From Lycorma delicatula (Eukaryota > Arthropoda > Insecta > Hemiptera > Fulgoridae), in contig NC_134463.1 in NCBI RefSeq assembly GCF_047948215.1, forward strand, positions 53,317,201 through 53,381,200: a DNA stretch of 64,000 nucleotides, read 5' to 3'. Position numbers and translations under genes: made by a program. Shown piece after piece: positions 1-11,293 of the stretch. The notes under the pieces were generated by a model. That model did not search any database, was not told the origin of the DNA, and was given only the letters and a program-made list of their open reading frames with translations. Position 1 is the first letter of the stretch, and the number at the start of each line of letters is the position of its first letter.

Positions 1-484
1 AGCGAACCCCGCTCACCCGTTATGCTTAATCCAGCCGACAGTTCGGTTGACAAGACAAGGGCAAAACTTCAGCTCACTTAGTGTATTTATATTTATAAAA
101 TACTTTGTTCTCGACTGATTCGCTGACTCATCAACCCACAGCCCATACCGTTAGACCTAAAAACTTGCAATTTCGCATGTATTTCCAATAGGGGTGTAAG
201 CACCCACTAAGAAATAATTTTTCAAAATTCATTCCCCAACCACCACATGAATTTCATGTATTCCTATTAAATTACATATATATATTTTTTGCTGTACTCC
301 ATGTACACTTATTTCATGCGAAAATGAGATTCGTTCTTTCAATTCTTTAATGAAGTGGACAGTTATACAATTGCTGAAATATTAGTTTTTATTAACATCA
401 AATATTTATACAATTATTAATTCAACAATCTTACATGCAATATTAGGTTATAGTAAAAGTCCCTTTATTACTCGTATTACTAGA
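1..484. other. AT-rich stretch, nothing recognised
   Basis: I see no coding motif, repeat family shared with the rest of the window, or RNA-like fold. The last part grades into the Lys/Glu-rich remnant that follows. Confidence 0.5.
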
Positions 485-966
485 TCAGAAAATGTTAAAA
501 CCAAAGAAAAAATAAAAAGAAAGAAAATGTTGAAAACAAAGGAAGAATAAAAACATTAAGAGAAGATTATAAATATAAAGAGGAAGAAAACGTTAAAACC
601 AAAGAAAGAATAAAAAGATTAAGAGAGGATTATGAATATAAAGAGAGAGAGAAAAATTGAAAACTAGAGAAGTGTACACAGATTAAGATCAGAAGAATTA
701 TATAAAACCAAAGAGCGATTAAATGATTGGCAACAAAAAACAAATAAAGGAAATGTTGATCAACTCCGACTTAGGGACAATATTGTCCGACAATATCAGA
801 GAAGTTATGGCCTAAAAGATAAGAATTTTTTGCAATTTATTAAAGATCGGACATGCATGCCTACGTCTCAGTGAATATGTTGTTCTTGTGAGAGTCTATT
901 TTTCAGTCACTGTGTAGTTAACTTTAATGTAGATAAAATTAAACAGAAACTCCAGAATAATTAAAT
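485..966 (+). pseudogene. Helitron-like protein remnant (N-terminal region before the Rep/helicase)
   Basis: The first part encodes a repeated Lys/Arg/Glu-rich unit (NVKTKERIKRLREDYEYK and a diverged earlier copy). The frame then continues, after frameshifts, through SEELYKTKERLNDWQQKT to FLQFIKDR and, past one stop codon, ICCSCESLFFSH. Charged tandem repeats followed by a Cys-rich CxxC..LFF..SV motif are characteristic of the N-terminal part of large insect Helitron-type proteins, which carry a rolling-circle Rep domain and a Pif1-like helicase further downstream. Neither of those domains is visible here, so this is a 5' fragment. Internal stops and at least two frame changes show it is dead. 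An unrelated lysine-rich low-complexity protein could mimic the repeats, but not the Cys motif so easily. Confidence 0.55.
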
Positions 967-1078
967 TAAATTAAACTAGAAAATCCAGAAATAGTACGAT
1001 TTTAAATTATAATTTTCAATTAATATTAAATTATAAGATGTTTCACCAAATTTATTACATATACACACATGTAATAAT

Positions 1079-1740
1079 GGCTATTAAATTACATATATAC
1101 GAGTACATAAAATTTTATTTCGCTAGTAACTTCTCATTTGTTTTCATATTTTTTTTATTTTTATTGTTATTATTGAATAGTTATTTATTGTAATTTTTTT
1201 TTTACAATCACGGGTTTATAATTATTAATAAATCAATATATTTAAATTTAAAAAAATATATATATATAAAACAATAGGTAAATAAAAAAAAGGAGATGAA
1301 GTCTGATTCGAACCGATGTGTCTTCCCTTATAAAATTAAATTATTTCATTAATTAAAATTTTATTTGGCTATTACTCTGGAACCAATGAAAAAACGCCAG
1401 GTATGATACATCGTTGGAAAGCTGTCAATGAGGACTTATTACTGCAGTTAAGAAAAAGTTCAAAATCCAATTGTTTTGGATTTTGGGCTTTTTTGGACAC
1501 TTTTGGTTCATTCGATTGTAATCAAAAGGGGAGGTACATAACTAGATGTTACAACAGTCCTAAAACCAATATTTCAACATCCTACGGCTAATTGTTTTTG
1601 AGTTATGCGGGCAAGATACATCACGCCGAAACTAATCAAAATGGATTCAGGGATAGTCAAAATGAATATTTCCGTTGAAATTTGAAAACCGAAATTTTTC
1701 GCGATCACAATGCTTCCATTATTTCGTACAAGGAAGTAAA
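1079..1740 (-). mobile_element. Element A copy 1 (non-coding repeat with short terminal inverted repeats)
   Basis: Orientation is defined by the end reading ACTTCCTTGTACGAAGTAAA, which here lies on the minus strand. The right end keeps CGTACAAGGAAGT (1725-1737); the left inverted repeat is eroded. Internal landmarks shared with the other copies are the ATTCGAACCGATGTG segment, the ATAACTCTGGAACCAATG-like segment (here ATTACTCTGG) and CACGCCGAAACTA. No open frame is preserved between copies, so the element is non-coding and would depend on enzymes from elsewhere. Confidence 0.8.
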
Positions 1741-2431
1741 AATCTTAACATAATAATTTTTATAAAGGTGTCGTATATTTATTTTATTTACAACTACTAT
1801 TTTATTATTATTTGTTATTTATGTTATTCGTTCGCCTATAAAATGATGTAGCCTCTAGCCGGTCTTCTTTAGATCTGCCATGTCAAGACAAGTTAGTAAA
1901 AGATATGATTTTAGATATAATCGATAAGATTATATTACATATATTTACCCGATACCAGTCCTATAAGTTAGTATTGTAAGCGATATAGCGTAAATATTTT
2001 AAGTCCATATGTAACCAGTTGCTAGTTTTATTATTATTATACAGCGATATCGATAGCTTTACTCTGATACATTTATAGATAGAAATAAACACATATAACA
2101 CTGTTTACATTTAAAGTTCGTAAAACTGCAACATAAACTACTTACAAATAGTATTATACTGTATTTTATTGAACGAATACTTGGCGTTATCAGATATTGC
2201 AATACCTAGAGATCTATTCATTCAATGTTCTTTGACTTAAAGATTGCATTTATTAAAATAAATATTCTTTTTAAATATTTGACCTTTACGATGCGTACTT
2301 CAAATAAAATCTTTTTTATATTATAATATTTTTTTAACATATAGTCTTTAATGATAGTAATTCTTAAAATAATCGACTTAGATATAGAGGGAGAAGAATT
2401 ATTTACTCTCATCAGATAAGAGTTATAAGTA
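1741..2431. other. AT-rich stretch, nothing recognised
   Basis: There is no transposon motif, no shared repeat and no plausible coding frame. The open frame at 2218-2412 on the minus strand has the composition of random AT-rich DNA. Confidence 0.5.
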
Positions 2432-2560
2432 TAGAAGATGAAGAAAGGTAGCTATCAGAAAGGAGTGAGCAAAAATGCTATCCTTTCTCCTTTGCTTTTT
2501 AACTTGTGTATAGGATAAATATAAGAACTGATAGAAAAATCTGTGAACTGCTTAACTACC
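2432..2560 (+). pseudogene. Non-LTR reverse transcriptase scrap
   Basis: One frame reads KGVSKNAILSPLLFNLCIG, which matches reverse-transcriptase block 4/B of non-LTR elements (usual form KGVRQGxxLSPLLFNLYI, a template-handling loop of the palm). It is followed directly by stop codons. No motif A or YxDD box is visible in the neighbouring sequence, so only this block survives. The clade cannot be told from one motif; RTE, L1 and CR1-like elements all carry it. Confidence 0.5.
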
Positions 2561-2997
2561 TAAGGAGAAAAAAATAAAGCTGTTAAGATTTATTGTCTTA
2601 AATAGGAACATATATCCTTTTTAGTATTTCACATCCAATATCGATTCGAAATAAGATCGTGAATGCTTAAAGTAAAATAAAATCAAGGAAGATGCCATCC
2701 TTGCCGCCCTTTGTTAGGCCATCAACAACCATCCTGGAAAGTTCATTCTAGAAAGAGCTTTTCATGCTCTTTAAAGCTCTCAAATAAAGAATATAATAAT
2801 AAAATATAGTATTGGGGGACTCGTAGATTGATCTAAAGGAAGGTCATAAAATCCGATGTGACACATTAAAAAGATTTAGAGTAAATCTTCAAAATTGGGG
2901 TCTGCTACCTTTCGATAATATGAGTGAGTATGAGACATGCAGGATCCGGGGCATCTCCTTATCTGCCGCTCAGTGAGGAGTCTTATAGATAAAAATA
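2561..2997. other. Unassigned stretch between RT scrap and putative Tigger end
   Basis: A short frame near 2690-2770 has a protein-like look (AINNHPGKFILERA) but is broken by stops and matches nothing I recognise. It may be more of the same dead LINE. Confidence 0.3.
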
Positions 2998-3246
2998 CAG
3001 TAAATATTTTTTATAGTAACGTCCAAGGGACCGACGATTTTAGGTCATTATAACCAGTGTTTAGGTAGCTTAGTGATACTACTTTAATGTACCATCTACA
3101 CGGGTATTATAATACAGTAAAATAAATATCAATAATATAGACATAATTAATACAATAAATGTAAATATTACAACAAAAACTCATACATAACTCATAACAT
3201 TAACTCAACAATAACTCACAACATTAAACAAAAAAGACATGTATAC

Positions 3247-4405
3247 TAATAATAATATTGACGAAACCATTAGTATAATTAATAACACTTTAATTAAAAT
3301 AAAAATGGAAAATAACATTTTACACGAAGTAATACCCCTATTAAAATTATGAATTAAATATAATTATTTCGAATTTAATAATATGTATTACCAACAAGAG
3401 AAAGGTCTCATTATGAGATCAGTACTCTCATGCTAACATTTTCATGAATGAAAACAATAATCTATACCGTATATTTAATAAACATAAAATTTTAATATAT
3501 AAAAGATATGTGGATAACATGTTGATCATATACGATCAACAATTTAAAGATAAAATAATTGAAGAAATTAATTCCCTAAATAACAATATTAAATTCACAT
3601 TCGAGAAAATAATAATGGCATAAATTTTTTGAATATAAAAATTATAATAATAATAAACTTTATAACGACATGTATAGGAAACCATTAAACAGAATACCAT
3701 AATTCATTATAATTCGTTTCATTCTTGAAATAAAAAAATGTCGACCTGTTTAATTCATTAATATACAGAGCTATAAAATATTTAAAATATAACGATATAA
3801 ATTAAATATTGAATTAAATAATATGGATACAATGATGAAAACCTAATGAATAAATTATATACTAAAATGAAATATAAAATTTATATAAAAGATAATATAA
3901 AACTAACAAATAATAATAAACTAAAACTGAATACAATATAAATTATAAAAAATTCAGTAAAATATTTAAATCTTTTGAACTAAAAAAAAGCATAAACAAC
4001 GAATAGTAAAATAGTTAAATATATAAATAACGGAGATCCTACTAGAATAATAAAACATAACAATAAATTTAATTTAGATAAAAAGGGCGTATATAGTTTA
4101 AAAAGCGTAAATTGCGATCTGGAATGTATCGGGATGACAAACAGATCTTTTTCGATTAGAATTAATGAACAACGCATTAATTGTATAAATAAGGGATATA
4201 AAGAACGATCCAATTTTGCTAGACATATGTTAGAAAATAATCGTAATTGCAACTCAGATAATTTTATTAATATTCTTGAATATTTCAACAACCTTCGTAA
4301 AACAAATATTATATATATTTAAATAAAAATTTGATAAATGAACCAACGAAATTTGAAAATTATATAATATTCAAACAAATATTAAACAATAATTTTGGTT
4401 CTTAG
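3247..4405 (+). pseudogene. Penelope-like retroelement, RT plus GIY-YIG endonuclease, decayed
   Basis: Joined across frame changes, the plus strand shows a Penelope-like protein. A segment NYFEFNNMYYQQEKGLIMRS (about 3366-3420) corresponds to the NYF..N..Y.Q..GLPMGSPLS block. Next comes ANIFM, then YKRYVDNMLIIYD at 3501-3540, the catalytic YVDD box with the second Asp changed to Asn. It continues with IKFTFEK, INFLN and MYRKPLN, the usual order in this family. From 4079 the frame KKGVYSLKSVNC...CIGMTNRSFSIRINE matches the GIY-YIG nuclease (GVY..KC..C...YIGxTxRSF..R), and SNFARHMLEN follows. Penelope-like elements use these two activities to nick target DNA and copy their RNA into it. Several stops, indels and the Asp loss make it inactive. 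Confidence 0.8.
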
Positions 4406-4810
4406 GTTGGTTATACTGCTTCATAATAATAAGTATAACGATTGAGACTTTGATACTTACATGACGGATAACATTGACATTATTTTGAAAATATATTACC
4501 TTGACATTATCTTTTGACGATCGGTTGTTATGTTTAGAATTTTTGTTTTTTTTTTTTTAAATTCAGTTTAGTATAATTAATGATATGTGAAGTAAATAAT
4601 ATAATTTATAACATTTGGATTAATAATCCGAAAGCGCTAGAACATTCTATTAAAGATTGTTGGTATGTGGAAACTATTATATAAATAAAATAATAATCAT
4701 TAAAAATAATAATTTATTTCCGTAATAAAATAATAAATAAAAGAAGAAAAATATGCAATAATAAATACAAACACGGTAGAGTAAAAGAAGGTAGAGAAAA
4801 ATTGTAAAAA
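4406..4810. other. AT-rich remainder between Penelope-like and Tigger fragments
   Basis: A run of T (4548-4558) and repeated TTGACATTAT phrases (4470-4515) are present. This could be the 3' end of the Penelope-like element, but I see no decisive signal. Confidence 0.3.
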
Positions 4811-5063
4811 TTACTTTTTCTGCAAAAAGTCCGTTATTTTGCGTTGTTTCGAACATTTCGTGGTGTAATACAGTTTTTCAAGGTTCTTTTCTAAATCAAA
4901 ACAAACACTCTTTGTTTCTTCATTAAAAATTTTTGTAAAACTGAGAAACCGGCAAACGGTTTTCATTGCTGCAAAAACTTTTGAAAGATTTGGCGGGTTG
5001 ATGTCTTCATCGATACCTTCGTTGCCATTACCTACGTCCCCGTCTATTTCGCCTTGCTGAGAG
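4811..5063 (-). pseudogene. Probable pogo/Tigger transposase C-terminus
   Basis: An uninterrupted minus-strand frame of about 83 codons ends in a stop at 4811-4813. It runs from an acidic linker (IDGDVGNGNEGIDEDINPP) through a helical, Lys/Leu-rich stretch with two Cys to the end CSKQRKITDFLQKK. Tigger/pogo transposases often end in an acidic linker and a short helical tail. The last residues QRKITDFL fit the PCNA-interacting consensus Q-x-x-[ILM]-x-x-[FY]-[FYL], and Drosophila pogo transposase is known to bind PCNA. The DNA-binding and DDE domains are missing upstream, where a palindrome begins at 5061. The assignment rests on the tail and on the flanking CAGT...ACTG ends, so it stays moderate. 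Confidence 0.4.
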
Positions 5064-5106
5064 CGTATGTATTATAACGTGCGCTAATGTTATAATACAT
5101 ACGCTC
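5061..5106. repeat. Perfect inverted repeat, 18-nt arms, 10-nt loop
   Basis: GAGCGTATGTATTATAAC (5061-5078) is exactly inverted at 5089-5106 around GTGCGCTAAT. It sits at the broken 5' edge of the transposase fragment and may mark the deletion or fold-back that removed the rest. Confidence 0.9.
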
Positions 5107-5489
5107 ACAGTAAAAGATTAATTAATAACAACATAATGTGGCTGCTTCAGTTTACAATAATCTAGTACAGAAAGAATATAAGAAAAACAAGAACTGTAGT
5201 ACATATGCAGGTAAAAAGAAAAAGTTGACTCATTTTAACCGTCAAAATATTTCTGTAGCTACAATGTAGATATACTACGTTACTGACTATAGTCACTTCG
5301 TTCGTCATTATAAGCGATAAAATTGTGCATTGCAGTAGAAAATATAAGTCATAATAACCGATGTAATTATAAACAATATACATACTGTATTTATATATTA
5401 ACAGCATACCAAACCAGCCAAGAGACAAGTTTTTGATCACTATATCCGCTATGTCATTATATCCGATGTCACTATAACGTTACTTACTG
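5107..5489. repeat. Probable subterminal/terminal region of the Tigger-like element
   Basis: The stretch contains several variants of (C)GATGT...ATTATA(A/T) and ends 5432-5489 with TCACTATATCCGCTATGTCA and ACTATAACGTTACTTACTG, then TA. A minus-strand frame across 5162-5440 is an incidental product of this AT-rich sequence. Confidence 0.35.
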
Positions 5490-5905
5490 TATATATATTT
5501 AGCACGTGAAAACTATTTCTGTTGGCATTTAATTTATTTTATTTATTTTTTGTTGAAAAAATGAAAATTAATATGGATACGGAAATATATTACTTTGAGG
5601 ATAAATTTTAAACTCAGTTATCCATTAAAAGACGCTTTATAATAGATTTGATTCTGTTCTGTTTGTGATAGTTTTGTTTTTCTATAAGTGATGAACCTAT
5701 TTCAATTATTTATTTTATTAATTTTCTTTTTCTGTATTTATTATTTAGATAAATACTTAGAAAATTTCCCGAAAATGTTTAAGTTTTATGGGTTATAAAA
5801 AAGTGATAAAACAGCTGATGATTGTAAAATCTTATCTCTTTTAAAATAGGCTATTCATTTTGTTCTTAATAAAGGATGAAATATCAAGTATCTTATAATA
5901 AAACT
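5490..5905. other. AT-rich stretch, nothing recognised
   Basis: No repeat family, fold or coding motif seen. Confidence 0.5.
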
Positions 5906-6238
5906 AGTAGCAAATTACATTTTGACCCACCGGGTTGGTCTAGTGGTGAACGCGTCTTCCCAAATCAGCAGATTTGGAAGTCGAGAGTTCCAGCGTTCAA
6001 GTCCTAGTAAAGCCAGCTAGTTTTACACGGACTTGAATACTAGATCGTGGATACCGGTGTTCTTTGGTGGTTGGGTTTCAATTAACCACACATCTCAGGT
6101 ATGGTCGAACTGAGAATGTACAAGACTACACTTCATTCACACTCATACATATCATCCTCATTCATCCTCTGAAGTATTATCTAAACGGTAGTTACCGGAG
6201 GCTAAACAGGAAAAAGAAAGAAAAGTAGCAAATTACAT
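5906..6238 (+). mobile_element. SINE-1, full copy with 15-bp target-site duplication
   Basis: The body (5921-6223) begins with a tRNA-like head: GGTTGGTCTAGTGGTGAACG fits a pol III A box and GCGTTCAAGTCC fits a B box about 60 bp later. Between them lies an imperfect CCAAATCAGCAGATTTGG palindrome like a tRNA anticodon arm. A unique body follows (GGATACCGGTGTTCTTTGGT...), then the module CATCCTCTGAAGTATTATCT...CGGAGGCTAAA and an A-rich tail with interspersed G. AGTAGCAAATTACAT occurs at 5906-5920 and again at 6224-6238, the signature of target-primed insertion. Transcription by RNA polymerase III is inferred from the boxes; mobility would have relied on a LINE reverse transcriptase. Confidence 0.9.
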
Positions 6239-8621
6239 GTATTATACAAAATAAAAAAAGTACGATAGTAGCGTAAGTATTTACACATATTAAGAAAAAC
6301 ATGATCAAACAACCTTTAACGAAGAACAATAAAACACTAGTGGTTAGACACATACATACGCACGCACGCGCGCAAACACACACAAACATGTACTGAAATT
6401 CGAATTAAAGTTTATGACTAAAAAAATATAATAATTTTAAAATAATTATAACATTTTTAAATATATTTCTTTTCTGTAATAAAACCGTTAAAGATTTTAT
6501 GCTAATCCCTCAAGGTAAGTGACTTCAAGGCCATTCATGTTACTAGTTTTGCCATATTGTGTGAAATTTACTGTTATCTTAATAAAGGAAATATTCTTTA
6601 GTCAGTAACATTTATAATTCTATTTACTTCAGTATTTTCATGAATTTAATTTACTCATAATTTTCAAAATTATTACAAAATAAATTTTTTCTTCGTTAAA
6701 ATTTTTTTATTTATTTATTTTATGATTAAGTGCTTAAATTATATTTTTTACTGCTATAAAAGTTGTAGAGTGAGAATAAAATTAGTTTTAAATAGATCTA
6801 AAGTAAATATAAAATTTTTTCATGAGATTAACAATTTATTGTTTTTTCAAAACTTCATAGGTAAATTTATTAAAAAATTGTTAAATAAAATTAAAATAAA
6901 ACAAAAGGTTATTTATAATAATACTAAAATTTACAATAAAAATTTTTTACACCTATAAGAAATTTTCAAAAGATTATTGTAAAAGTTCAAAATATTACGT
7001 TTTAAATTTGAATCTCACAAAAATTATTTGTGCGACCCGATTTAATAAAATGTTTATTTTTTTTTAAAACTTGTACCATATTTTTGTAAATATTTTTTAG
7101 AAATTGGAGGCAATTTTAAAAAAAATTAAATTTAAGAAAATCCACGTAAATTTTTGTTTAAAATACTTGATATATTAAATTACAACTCATAATTAAAAGA
7201 AAAACTTTTCTTATTTTGTTACAAAAGAAAAAGAATTTCATAAATATTTTTCGTAATGAAAAATAATATTAGTAACATGCCACTATTACAGTTTCCGTTA
7301 TAAAGAATTCCACGATAAAAAGATATATATATATTCGTCGTTTTTCGAAATAAATATTATATTAAGTTTTGATAGATATTTTAAAATTATTTTGTAAATT
7401 TCGATTACATTCCAGGTTAAATATACTTATTAGAGAAATATCTTTAAAAAAAATTTTCTACTTTTTTAATGTTTAAAATTATAAATGGAAAAGTAATACG
7501 TATAAAATCAATGTGATGCAAATTATTTTTGGTAATTATACATTGATCGGTTTAAATTACTTTTTTATTAACCAATCATAAATGATTTCGTAAAAGAAAT
7601 CGAGATACTAGCCAGTTGCTTTTAAACAATGTTTGCGGATTGATTAATTTGCAGTATTCCATGAATGAATGAGTAATTAATAACATTTTAACTTGAAAAT
7701 GGTGGGAGAATATAGTCTTGTTCATTTCCTATATGTCTGGGCAAAACGAGTTTTTTTTTATCTTTCTGATTAATAATTTGAGATAAAAAGTATTATTATT
7801 ACTGTCACGTTTAAGAAACCGAATTATATTAAGTTTTACTTTGCTTTCTTCAGTGAAAAAAACTTAAAAAAAAATACATTAAAAATATTTTAAACAGTTA
7901 AAAAATCTTAAAAGAAATTGTTTATTTATCATCATTAGTAAACAAAATTAAAAGCAATATTAAAAATAAATATAAGATTTTTAAAATAAATTAATATAAA
8001 AGAAATAACAATAAAAAAAAAAAAAAAAATAATGATAAAACAGTAAATAAAAAAGCTAATATTTAGATAATTTAAAAAACATATATTTAATTTGTATTTA
8101 TCTTTTATAAAATATAATAAGTAAAATGAACCGCTGATTAATGTCGTTTTGAACTCTCGATCAGATATTTTAATATAGTGTAATGGATTGACCATTTGTA
8201 ATCAAGATGTTTTTATTTATTATTACTATTACCTCTTTTTTTTAAATTGGATAAAAATACACTTTGTAATGGTTTTCAAATATTATTTTTTAAATATATT
8301 CTTAATTACTTTTCTTTTATTATTACCATTTTTTAATTTTTGTTTTTAAACTTTTGTTTATGTGTTTATATTTAATTTGTGAATAATTTTGTTTGTAATG
8401 ATGATGATGATTACATAACAATCGAAATGAATACATTAAATTCTTTTGTTTTCAATTTAGGATATTATTCTAAAAATAATCTTTAGAGTAGGAAATAAAT
8501 ATTTTAGTAAATTTTTTTCTCTTACATATATAAGAAAGAGTATAATTCATTTTATTTCAATCATTATTTGAGAAAATAAAAAGGTTATTTTGAATTGAAT
8601 GTAAAACATTTTTTTTCTTTT
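6239..8621. other. AT-rich stretch, nothing recognised
   Basis: The stretch holds poly-A/T runs (for example near 8010-8029) and a short ACAC/CGCG tract near 6355-6380. Open frames here (6722-6958; 7935-8195) are Lys/Asn/Ile/Phe-rich and look like chance frames. Confidence 0.5.
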
Positions 8622-8767
8622 TTTGAGATGACGAGCATCGACTGTTGTGGTCATTTTATCGTATGAGAATGAAAATTTGTTATAGAAATGCCATGTCTGA
8701 TTGCAATTTAAATCTAGGACCTCGTATAAAAGGCTGAAATGCTATCACTCCGCCACGGAGATCGGCA
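8622..8767 (-). mobile_element. SINE-2, diverged copy
   Basis: On the minus strand the head reads CCGATCTCCGTGGCGGAGTG, GATAGCATTTCAGCC, GAGGTCCTAGATTTAAATTG and then CATGGCATTTCTATAAC, an eroded version of the SINE-2 tRNA-like head and body seen at 62728-62856. The 3' part is barely recognisable and no target duplication is visible. Confidence 0.55.
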
Positions 8768-11228
8768 AAACTTTTTCTTTGTGTCAGTTTTTTTTTAATC
8801 TCCATTATTCTTCTAAATGTTTCTGTTTGTGTTTATTTTTTTTATGAATACATTTTTGTAAATTTATTTTTTTACGAATTTGCCTTAAAAAAATATTTTT
8901 TCATATATTAAAAACATGTTTTAGTTTTGTTAATTAAAACTTTATTTTTTTAATAAAAATTCGTTTATTTACCATCGGTTCAAAGACAAAACCACAGCAG
9001 ATAGAATTACAATAATCATTTGATGAGAGGGTTTCTAATTAATCCCCTCAATAAATCATACACACACTAGACAATGATTCAAATGTGACAATATAAATAC
9101 ATAAGTTATTAGTCCATTTGTATGAATACACTTACACACGATTCACTTCAAAAAAGAACAAATTCCGTAAAGTCCAAACAAAAAAAAAGAAGAAATCATA
9201 ATATTACAATAAAAAGGCAAAGAAAAAACAAAACAGTAAAACAATTTGCTTATGAAAGGAATTTAGGTTCCTCATGAAGGCTTAGAGAGAAACTCATCAT
9301 TTAAGGAATGTCGTCGTAGCCTAATAGTCAATCAGACTCCTCCAGTACCAGTACGTGAAGGCGTTTGAGTCACCAGACATTTTCACTGTTGTCTAGGAAA
9401 ATCAGCGGTAGATAGTTCACATGATTACCTAGCCATTTTTTTTTTTTTTTTTTTTTTTTGTAATGTGAACCGAATCGCTTGATTTTCTCAGGGACATATC
9501 GAAATTTTAGGATTTAAACATTTTACTGTTTAGTTTTATTACTTTTTTGAACACTCCTTAAAAAATTGTTCTGTTGTCACAAAGAAATGAAACCTTTTTT
9601 AAAGAAAATTAATTTTTTTCTTTTGTATAAATACAATTTTGTTGCGAATTAATTTTTTATGTTGAAAAATCTCCAGGATATTGAGGGAAGTGACCCAATC
9701 GCTTTGATTCATTAGGAATTCTGAAATACATAAATATCTGATGATCCCGTATTTTTAGAATGAAATTTTACATACGTGGTTAAACTACGTAAATAGACAT
9801 GTAAAACCTTGCTTTGAATTTGTTAGACAACGATAATGACATTAGGCAATTGAAAAGGGGTTCATGTGCTTGACTACTAAGGTCAAGCCACCTTAGTCAC
9901 CACTAATATGGTCTCAAAAAAGAATCTATTTTCATAAAAAGATAATCTATTAAAGATTATATTCATGCTTTATTTTTCGGTACTTTTTTACCTTGCTCAT
10001 TTACCTGTTTTTATTATCAGTTTTTATTTCCATTGTTGCTACCTATTTACTTTTGTTTTTTAACGCTATTATTATTTGTTGTATTCTTGCTTTGCATTTA
10101 CCTATATTCCATTATTTTGTCAGCCTTTTATCTATGCCTGTGTTTAATTTTTCATTCGTTCGTTTATCTACCTATATTAATATGTGCATGAGGAATTTCT
10201 ATTTGATAAAAGGAAAATCACGTGCAAACTAAATCTGTTGGACACATGTGGTTCATAGATTGGACAAGTTAATAGAAACCAGTAATGATAGTTCTTATGA
10301 CGTAATGAGTGTTATTGGATCTTAGTTCTTAGTATAAGTATTTTATTGGCACGGAAGTTTATATTATTATAATCTTTTATTGTTTGTTTGTGTGGTGGGA
10401 GGGTCATAATTGATGGCCCTTTCACATGTGAAATTTAACATTTTATTTATTTACTTATGGTTTCGTCCGGAGAAACCGACTGGAAATTTTTGTCTTATTG
10501 AAAAAAAATCTCCAGTTGCATTACTGATTGATTATATTAAGGTTTAGATAAATAAATTACCGATTTGTTAAAAGTGGTATGATTACTTATCAGTATGTCA
10601 TATGTATAAACCAAATGAATTATTCATTCCTTATCTAAGTAAATAATATTGTTTGTCTTTCATACAAGTCCTTTTTTATATCTAGCACTAAGAATTTGTT
10701 TTTAAAATAAAACTTATAATATTCCTTTTTTTAGCGGAAGAATGAAAGGATTTGCAATATTAAGTGTTTAATGATTTAATATTACTAGACACCATTTTAT
10801 CGGTAACTGATTTACTTAAAAAAGATTTACTTATGTAATATACATAATTAATGGACTTATTTTACGATAAGCCTTTCGGCTGTTTAATATGTGTTTTGAA
10901 TATTAATGTCGTTATAAATGAAAAATATTAATTAACTGATATCTTTATAATATATCAGGAAGAATAAATAATTTACTTTTATTGCCAGTTATGTGACATT
11001 TAAAATATAAATGTTTTCATAAATTTTCCTGTATTTCTAATATTACAACTACATTATTTCTAATCCTCATATAAAAAATATGTATTTAGTTTTGTTACGA
11101 CTTTATCATAAAAGTATGCGTTCACTAATATATTTTTATTTTAATTAAGTGAATAATTGAAAATTTAAAAATTATATTCGATTTACCCATAATATGTTAC
11201 AAATAAAAATTATGCGCTCGCGTGTGTG

Positions 11229-11231
<3 letters not shown>
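8768..11231. other. AT-rich stretch with a 24-nt T run
   Basis: Poly-T occupies 9436-9459. The GC-richer segment just left of it (about 9305-9430) could be an unrecognised short retroelement, since the T run would be its tail on the minus strand, but no A/B boxes are convincing. The open frame at 9993-10232 is hydrophobic and Phe/Leu-rich with no family features. Confidence 0.4.

Positions 11232-11290
<59 letters not shown>
11232..11290. repeat. (GA)n microsatellite
   Basis: Uninterrupted GA dinucleotides for nearly 60 bp. Confidence 0.95.

Positions 11291-11293
<3 letters not shown>

Larger units (their letters stand above)
2998..5489 (-). mobile_element. Putative pogo/Tigger-type DNA transposon with a nested Penelope-like element
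   Basis: The left edge reads TA-CAGTAA and the right edge TTACTG-TA, so the two ends are inverted CAGTAA and sit between TA dinucleotides, the target and end sequence typical of pogo/Tigger elements. Both ends then carry GTAACGT (offset by 12 bases on the left) and phrases of the type GTCATTATAACC or GTCATTATATCC, common near Tigger termini. The minus strand at 4811-5063 encodes a plausible transposase C-terminus. The catalytic DDE region is absent, and 3247-4405 is a Penelope-like remnant, so the element was deleted and invaded. The terminal match is short and the left end diverged, so the outer borders are tentative. Confidence 0.4.
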
